Shown: piece after piece, positions 1 through 8,700 of the stretch
How positions within the stretch are numbered: position 1 is the stretch's first letter
Layout: every line of letters starts with the position of its first letter
Source of the DNA: Misgurnus anguillicaudatus
Lineage: Eukaryota; Chordata; Actinopteri; Cypriniformes; Cobitidae
NCBI RefSeq assembly: GCF_027580225.2
Contig: NC_073360.2
Span: 9,664,501 to 9,728,500, forward strand
DNA length: 64,000 nt
Reading direction: 5' to 3'
Made by a program: the position numbers and the translations under genes
Notes under the pieces: model-generated
Databases searched by the model: none
Told to the model about the DNA's origin: nothing
Seen by the model: the letters and a program-made list of their open reading frames with translations, nothing else

Positions 1-130
1 AGAGAATAGTTTACCAAAACTAAGTACTGGGTTGATCTTTTTCACATTTTCTAGATTGATAGAAGCACTGGGGACCCGATTATAGTACTTAAACATGAAA
101 AAAGTCCGATTTTCATGAAATGTCCCCTTT
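1..130 (+). repeat. dispersed repeat, 3' part (family also at 19853)
   Basis: Shares TTACCAAAACTAAGT, GGGTTGATCTTTTTCACATT and a tail of the type AAACATGAAAAAAGTCnGATTTTCATG with 19853-20001, so it is a dispersed repeat cut by the window edge. Class unknown. Nothing is recognised between 131 and 408. Confidence 0.6.
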
Positions 131-408
131 AAGTCCATTTAAAAGTTAAATGACAGTTTTGTGGCATCATAGGTTCTGCCCAATCCTAAAACTGGGCTCA
201 AATTGACAATATTCAATTCAGGCAATATTGACAACATTGGTTAGAGTACACCAGAGCCATAATGGTAAAGGGATATTAAGTTTCTGGACAACGTACAGTA
301 GGTGGTTAGCAAATCGCAACACACTCTGCCAGCTAACCAACCTGAGCATATTGCACATTTATGAGGGAGAAGCTTCATATACAAGGAATTCAACTGCCTG
401 TTTTTAGA

Positions 409-1047
409 TTAAAGGATTAGTCCATTTTCTTTAAAAAAAAAAATTCAGATAACTTACTTACCACCATGTCATCCAAAATGTTGATGTCTTTCTTTGTTCA
501 GTCAAGAAGAAATTATGTTTTTTGAGGAAAACATTCCAGAATTTTTCTTATTTTAATGGAATTTAATGGACCCCAACATGTACCAGTTTTAATGCAGTTT
601 AAAATTGCAGTTTCAAAGGACTCTAAACGATCTCAAACGAGGCATAAGGGTCTTATGTAGCGAAACGATTGTCATTTTTGGCAAGAAAATTTAAAAATAT
701 GTACTTTTAAACCACAACTTCTCGTCTTGCTCCGGTCCTGAGACACGCCAACGCGACCTCACGTAATTGCGCAATGACGTCGAAAGGTGACAATCGTTTC
801 GCTAGATAAGACCCTTATGCCTCCTTTGGGATCATTTAGAGTCTTTTGAAACTGCAATTTTAAACTGCATTAAAACTGTTAAGTGTTGGGGTCCATTAAA
901 GTCCATTAAAATAAGAAAAATTCTGGAATGTTTTCCTCAAAAAACATAATTTCTTCTCGACTGAACAAAGAAAGACATCAACATTTTGGACGACATGGTG
1001 GTGAGTAAATTATCTGGATTTTTCAAGAAAATTGACTTATCTTTTAA
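409..1047. repeat. TTAA-bounded foldback element, copy 1 (short centre)
   Basis: Long inverted repeat starting TTAAAGGATTAGTCCATTTTC and ending with its complement at 1047. The arms, about 270 bp, share GTCATCCAAAATGTTGATGT, TTATGTTTTTTGAGGAAAAC and AACGAGGCATAAGGGTCTTA. TTAA at both ends resembles a piggyBac or Kolobok-type target. The centre is short and lacks the promoter-like segment of copies 2 and 3. Confidence 0.8.
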
Positions 1048-2553
1048 TGGAAACCACAGTGTAGAAATATGGTAATGTATGTGAAAAAATATTGAATTTT
1101 TTAACACGTTACAATGCACCCCATCAACACAATCAGACCTTCAAAAAAAATGGTTTACCACCCCTTTAAAAACACAGTTAATTTGTGAAATAGATTGATT
1201 TCTCCTTAAAACAGAATAAAATCTAAAATAATCAAATTTACTGTTTAAAGAAATGCACTTATTTTACAGTTGCAATAAAAATGCTTGTTTTGACAACCCC
1301 AGGACATTTGTAAACCGTAATTTTATACTCTTTCCAATCCTGTTAAGTCCCATTTATTAAGAAAGTTTATGTGCACTGTTAAAAATAAGTCATGACAACA
1401 TACTGTCAGCAGTGTGTGTGGAGGGAGGAGACTGGAGAAAATGTCCAAATTATAAACTTTAATTACAATAACACGAAGCACAGACAGACAGTCAGGCATG
1501 GAAACAAACAATCTAATGAAGACTGGAAAAATACTTGGAAAAACAGGCAAGCTTAAATGGAAAGAAAGATGAAGAGGATGATCGTAGACATGAAACGGGC
1601 ACATTCTAGCTCAAAACGTTTTGCTACGGTTTCTGAGTTGAACAACAGAGTTTGAGATACTGTATGTTTTCTCTTGTTTGGGTGTGTCAAAAATGCCAAC
1701 CCCATCAGCAGCAACATGTATATAAACCACGCGGTCAAAGTAGAGTCATTTAGAAATTTGTCCGCTGCAGCTCGGTATATGCAACATCTGAAGATATTAG
1801 AAGACATTTTTATCGTGAGAGTTATATAGTAAAAATAAAGCATAGCAAATTTTTTAAAGGTGCAGTGTGTAAATTTTAGTGCATCTAGTGGTGGGGTTGC
1901 AAATTGCAACCAACGTTTCAGCCACCGTTCACCAAAACGCATAGAGAAGCTAAGGTATCGTCGGAAACAACTTAATAAAAAAGTTTGTCCTTTAAGGGCT
2001 TCTGTAGAAACATGGCGGCACAAAATGGCGACTCCCATAAGGGGACCCTCTGTGTATGTAGATAAAAACGTCTCATTCGAAGGTAATAAAAACATAACAG
2101 TTCATTTTGTAAGGTCTTTATACACCCCTGATAATATAGTTATGTATTTTATATTGCATTTCTGTCAAGAGATCCTTATAAAAGTTACACACTGCACCTT
2201 TAAAAAAAACTGCAAAGAATTACCTTTTTAGCTGCCATAGTTGCAACTCTTTTTATAACTCTTAACTTTTGATAACTTACAGCATTAAGATTTAAAATAG
2301 TACGTTGAATTGATATATACAGCATGAATATACTTTGATTATATAAAAAAAATATATGATATAGCAACAAATGAACTTCAACATGGGAATATGTCATGTT
2401 ATGAAAGTTGCAGCAAACATGCACAGAGCATTTAACATCTCCGCATGATCCTCATCTAAAAATCTCACTGCTAGCAGTCAGATTTCAAACATTTTCAGCA
2501 AGAGCCCTCATAGCTTATAGAACTGAGCAAAGTTGTTTCTGGAAACATTCATC
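1048..2553. other. stoml3 3' flank, apart from the MITE
   Basis: Outside the MITE at 1854-2204 I recognise no gene or named repeat. The reading frames here are short and have no family resemblance. The stoml3 3' UTR should run leftwards from 2553, with unknown end. Confidence 0.4.
1854..2204. mobile_element. MITE with AAAGGTGCAGTGTGTAA ends, copy 1
   Basis: Starts TTTAAAGGTGCAGTGTGTAA and ends with the complement TTACACACTGCACCTTTAAA, about 350 bp. It contains catggcggc and aaatggcgac. An inverted, diverged second copy is at 41213-41599. No transposase is present, so it is non-autonomous. Confidence 0.85.
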
Positions 2554-2742
2554 TTATTTAGATGTGAAGTGTTGAATGATGTCAATAGGCACAGGGAAGA
2601 TGATGGTGGAGTTTTTCTCAGCAGCGATGGTGTTAAGCGTCTGGAGGTATCGTAGCTGCAGAGCTGAAGGTGACTCAGCGATCACTAGAGATGCTTCCTT
2701 TAAAGCCCGTGAGGCGTTCACCTCGCCCTCGGCTGCAATCAC
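2554..2742 (-). CDS. stoml3: stoml3 coding exon 7 (C-terminus and stop)
   Basis: Residues 221-282 and the stop: [39 protein letters not shown] and a short tail ending FTSK. The acceptor is tttag before GTG ATT GCA. The preceding 4.5-kb intron is the longest of the gene and is filled with repeats. No polyadenylation signal could be placed with confidence downstream. Confidence 0.92.
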   Translation of the reverse strand: MIAAEGEVNASRALKEASLVIAESPSALQLRYLQTLNTIAAEKNSTIIFPVPIDIIQHFTSK

Positions 2743-5700
2743 CTAAACACACAATAAAACAATACATCTGAGCATGTTCTGCTTGATATGAATATATCCC
2801 CCGGTATAGAGTTAACTTCCAGTTTGTGTGTGTTTTTCAGTCTGGCTAGTGGTTAAACTGACTCCTGGAACAAATAGGCTTAAAATTTTGAGGGTTTTCA
2901 GTGATTGGGTGATTCTCACGAAACCATTGAAACACCACGGCACTAATGATTTTAGCTTTAAAATGTGTAATATAGTAACATTAAAAAGCATCAAAATGAA
3001 CACAATACTGTGTTCTACCTTGCACAATGTGTGATTTCAACATAAGAATTTATAATTGTAAATTTTATCTCATTTTCTGCTGAAATTCTCATTACCGCAA
3101 TGTGTCCGGCTGTGTTTGAACATGCGTTATGTTGTAATTTAATCAAATTAACACAAAAATATTAAGAAAAAAAATAAATGGATGTTTTGCTAGACTACTT
3201 TAGATGACAGAAAAAATATATACTGAATATTCATGTATAATAATAATGAAGAAAAATTAGGAAAATGATGTGTCCATGCCTGATGTTCTCATCCTCCGCA
3301 ACACTTTTTGAGAACAGTTTAAGCACACATACAGAATTTTAATAAAGTTTGATTTTGAGTGACCAAGCACATGGACCAGTTACTTCAAGATGGCTACCAG
3401 GTAAGATCATTTTTTTTTACAGTTAATTTGAAATATTGTCTTGTCAGAATGCTTACACGACATTTTGATTATCATTACCGCAACAGATGCTTAGTAAATG
3501 TTAATTTAATTAATAGAAGCATAATACTTTGATTTTAAATGCATGTGAAGAATCTCCAAATTATGTTCTTTCAGGTTTGTCATGTCATTTTGAAAATATG
3601 TCAGTGTTGATGTTTTCTGACTGTTGCGGTAATGAGATTTTTTTAGGACTAATTTTTTAAATTATGTTACAAGAAGTGTTAAATGATAAGTACAAGTTTT
3701 TAAATTAATGTTCCCATTTACTCCAGACTTTCTTTTTCAATGTCTGGTGGGAAAAAAGTAAATTTAAGCAATTTTTACATTTTCATGCTTGACATTTTTC
3801 AAACCAAGTTTTCGTGAGAATCACCCGATTACTGTTGTGTAAAGAGAGGATTGTTCAAGGATCTGTACAAGGTTACATTAATTTTACACATTGCAACATT
3901 AGCTCAGTTTAGCTGATACGTTTTAGCTATCATTTGAACTTTTACTCAGGTTCTCAGATAGATTACTCCAAGAAAGTGGCATTCTTGTCAAGTATGCATA
4001 CTCGAAATGTGACCTCTGCATTTAACCCATACCAGTAAGGGACACGGAGCAGTGGGCAGCTAGCGGAGCAATTAGGGTAAGGTGGCATTCGCAACCCTTC
4101 AGCCGTAAGACTCGAACTGCAAATCTCTGGTTACAAGCCCAACCATCTAATCACTAGGCTACAACTGCTATCGATTCTTGTTTGCGGTCTATTTAAAATT
4201 AAGTCTAGGCCACAAAACACATTCTTCTTAAACCTAATTTATTGGCTGATAAAAACTTTGATGGTCACTTGATTCGGTGGCTGATTAAAAATATGTATTA
4301 CCTTGAATTAGCCTAACATGCTGTATAACACATAGACTGTCTAAGCATGAGGCTTTTCTGGGAACTAAATTAACAGTGAATTGTTAAGCATCACAAAACA
4401 CAGTACATTATTCATGTTTATCTGTCATGTAACACGAATCCAGGCTGCATAGCAAGCATGGCCACAGCTGTACATGGTGTCATGTTCAACAACCTGTCTT
4501 TTTAGTAGTTAAACACAAAATGGAGTTATGTATGGAGTTTGTTTTATTTCAAAATTTTAATGCATACAAAATGAGGTTCAAAAGTGTGATTCCATTTTGG
4601 AAAATGCATTTAAGAAGCAAGAAAATGTTTCATTTTTACGCATTTGGCAGACGCTTTTATCCAAAGAGAGGCATAGACGGTTTCATCAGACGCACGCTAA
4701 TTGTCAATGTTATGAAGAAGTTACCTTCCGGTCTCTGTTTGTTTAATGGTCTGGCTAGTGGCTAAAGTCAACTCTGGAACAAATACTTTGTCGAAAATAA
4801 CGAGGGGAGACGGCGATTATGTATCATTGCTATACATATATGTGATGGGAGGTTTGGCAGCCGATCTCTAGTGAACACATTATAGTACACATTTCACACA
4901 GTAACATTTTTTATACGTTTTAAATATGATTTGAACTAAGATAATCTACTTGTTGTTTATTTTGCTTGTTTTTAGAAATAAACTACTCTAAAAGGAAGTT
5001 TAAGTTAAGTTTGTTTCACGAAAGCCGCTCCTGAAACCGTCTATACAAGGTATTTTCTATCAGTTTGTGTGTACCCGTGGGTTTAAACCCATGACCTTTT
5101 GCGTTGCTAATGCAATGCTTCACCACTGAGCTACACAGGAACAAAGTCACTTGTACAAATAAGTTGACACTATCAATGTTATATGCAATTTGCTTATATA
5201 AATAGTGACCTAGTAGAATACTAAAGCAATAAACCCCAAGAAGCAGTGGGTTACCAGTGCATTTTATAACAGCTAAGGGGCGTTGTTAGGCACGACAGGA
5301 AGCGGAGCCCCCTTAGCTGTTATAAAATGCACTGTAACCCCACTGCTTCACAGGGCTTATTGCGTTTATAAAACGGTTACATCATATGCATAGCAGGGTT
5401 TCACAAAATGAAACACAAATAAGTTGTAATTATATTAGTACAAATATTACTCTTCCGCCAAAAAAAGTAGTTCCTCAGAATCAAGTGTGGCTGCAACAGA
5501 GCGCAGTTCTCAAGCAACACAGACGCAGCAAAGACACAATGAAAATATGATTAAAGACTGTGGTGTTTATTTTATAAATCAACATTCATCTAAAATATAC
5601 ATTAACATTTATATCGTGCAACTGTTGAAGTGATGATCAAATATGGAAGCATGCTTAACGCTTTCCCCGTCAGTGTTTTTTTTTTTTTTAAGTTGCTCGA

Positions 5701-8700
5701 CCCAGTTTTAGTTTAATGCCTAACAGAAAAACTATCTTCTTTAAATAAACATAAAATATCAAATGAAAGAACAGACCATCCGCTTTCCAACAACAACAAA
5801 AAAAATGTTTCATCCTACCTTCATTTGTTCTCTTATCAGTTATCAACTCTCAAATTTTCAGCTAAAAGAGATAATTCCATTTTTGTGAAGAACATTTGTA
5901 AGAGATCAGATTCAGAGCCATCAAAACTAACACGTTACGCTAAATCCACCACAACGCTGTTGTGTTGAGTAAATGCGTCAGTGTTTAAGTTGGGTAAGAT
6001 TGCCATCTAGTGGACAATAGCGGAAATATCCATTTAAGACAAAAACAACCCAGAGAACGTTTTCTCTTTATTGACGAAATGACTCAACAATATCTATGAC
6101 ATTTATCTGGATTTTGCCATAATTGTGCAAATGTAGAAAAAAAATGATTAAAGACTGTGGTGTTTATTTTCATAAATCAGTACACAGCAACAGTGGCGCA
6201 GTGATACTTGTGATGCGGTCTGAACCGTGGGTTTACCGGGGTATTTTATCATGGCTTAGAACGCGTTTCAACCAATCAGAATGAAGAACCAGAACGAGCC
6301 GTTTTATAATGTAGGTCATAACATGCTTCAAGCAAATTTGAAACAAAAATAAGTCTGATTTTAAATCTACAGATCTTAATACAAAAGTAAATTTTATGTA
6401 AATAAATACTATTTTTACCCAGAGTAACGATTCAGAATCATCGCATTCGTTTTTTTTTCTTTTATGTTTTTTAATTAAATAAATAATAGGACACATGACA
6501 TAAGAAAAAAACAACAAAACAAAGAACAATACATGAAAAAATTATAATAATAAAATAAATAAATAAATAATACAGTAAGACACTAGGGATTTTCTGTAAG
6601 ATTAAGGATTTCTACCAAATAACATAGTTTTATGGCACATTTTTTCTTCATTAATTTTAATGAAGAGAAGTAAAGGCACAATACCTTATGAAATATTAAA
6701 AATCTCGGAACTGTTCTCTGGAATCTGCTTTTATGTGGAAAATATTTCCCAAGAATAATAAGCGAATTAATTGCCAAGTCATGCATTTCATCTTTCACAA
6801 AAATACCAAATAATAAATTTTCTTTGTTTAATGCAGGTAAATCTTAAAATTTAGGAAACAACCAATAATGAAAGTCCTCCCAAAAGGCACAGGTATAAAT
6901 TCAGTCAAAGAAAATCTGATCTGTTGTTTCAATTTTGATCAGTACAAACAGAAAAATTGTTAGCAAGCCCAAATCGACATTTTAAAAATTCTCTGGAGGG
7001 ATATATTCCATTGATAATTTTAATGTGAACCTCCTTAGCTTTTGGTGCAGTTGGAAATTTAAAATATTTTTAAAAATGTAACTTCAGTTTTGGAGAAGTA
7101 CTGAAAGATTAACTGTTTACTCAAATAAAGAGGATATAATTCTTTGACAAAAGCATCCCGAATTATAATGTTTGGTAAAATCAGGTTAGTGAGAAAAACT
7201 AATTACCAAAAGCTTAGGAAGAAAACGGGTTACATTGCTTTGAGAAAAGTTGTGAGACAGTTTTTTCTTGTAGTGTTCTCACCTTTGCTCGAGCCTCACG
7301 GGACGCCTCTGCCTCTGCAGCCATGGCCCTCTGAAGCTGTAGGGGCAACTTAACATCTTTGATCTCTACCCGCTCCACTTTAATGCCCCACTCAGCAGTG
7401 GCCTCTTCCAAGGCATTCTGTCATCAAGATAATACAAGGCTATGAGGATCCAGAACTTTCATACCACTCTCACATTTTAGACAGCTGGGTGAAGTTTTAC
7501 AATTGAAGCAACATTAGTGTTATAGAGATGAACTGATGTATGTTTATAATATTCTTTATTTTAATGCGTTTTCTTGGTGTACCTGCATGTAGTAAGAGAT
7601 GCTCTCTCTGTCTGATAACAGCTCTGATAGGTTCTTTGTGCCAAGCACATTTCTCAGGGTGGTTTGTGCCAGCAGTCTTGTTGAGTGGTCTGCATTACTC
7701 ACGTTGGCCACCGAACAGATAGGGTCAAATACACGGAAATACACCACACCATCCACATTCACCGTCACAGAGTCCTTAGTCAGGAACTGATACATAAACA
7801 CAATTCGAAACATCAGATTGTGAACTAAACATTCACAGATTCATTTACAGATTCACATTTGGCTTGACAACTATCATTGGTTATAAGTCTTAGGCCACCA
7901 TCCCAGAATTAGATTTGTTGTTATAGTGATCATATATAATTGTTCCAACGATATGGGTTATATGACAATAAATCTATATTCACTTCACTAATCCAGCCAT
8001 TTTTACAGATTACAGAAATTATTTTGTTATTAAAAAGAATGGCACTTGTAGCGTTAACTAATATTTTTAAGTCAAATTAACTCAAAATGTTAAGGCAACC
8101 AGGGGCTGGTTGCCCCAGCTGTGCGTAAGTTACAACGTAGCCTAGTTTCGATGTAAATTGGAACTAAGTTACGCACTACTAAATGTTTCTGCGTTGCACC
8201 ATTAAACTAGGTTTAAACGTAACTATACGTTGTAAGTAAATTTTTACGGAAGCCTCCGTCTATGAATGACGGTCGGAATAAGATGTTAGCCAGATTTGAT
8301 CGCATCGATGAGCTCGTAATTGGTCATGAAGAGCAGCAAGTTCGTCAACGAGTTTTACAAGACAGACATCATCTGTTGGATATTTATGATGATGTCGACA
8401 TATATGCTCGTTTGCGCTTTAAAAGAAAGTGAATAATGTGGATAACAGACTTGATAGCGTCTGATATTCAGCACGAGATAGACAGAAACGACACTCTCTC
8501 CCCAAGCCTTCAAGTATGTGTCGCCTTACGGTTTTTTTGCAACTGGATTGGTTTGTGACAGATGAGTTTAATTTGCTTTCAAAGATTGTTTTGTTTACTT
8601 TGTATTCATCAATTAAAATAAGAATTTCTTCATGACTTAAATGTTTCTTTCTGTTTCTTTTCTCCTCCATGTGTGGGATAGATATTTTCAATTGAAAGTG

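Noticed and set aside
5065..5142. Functional tRNA-Ala gene
   Set aside because: A and B boxes carry changes, the acceptor stem does not close, and the sequence belongs to a fish SINE head.
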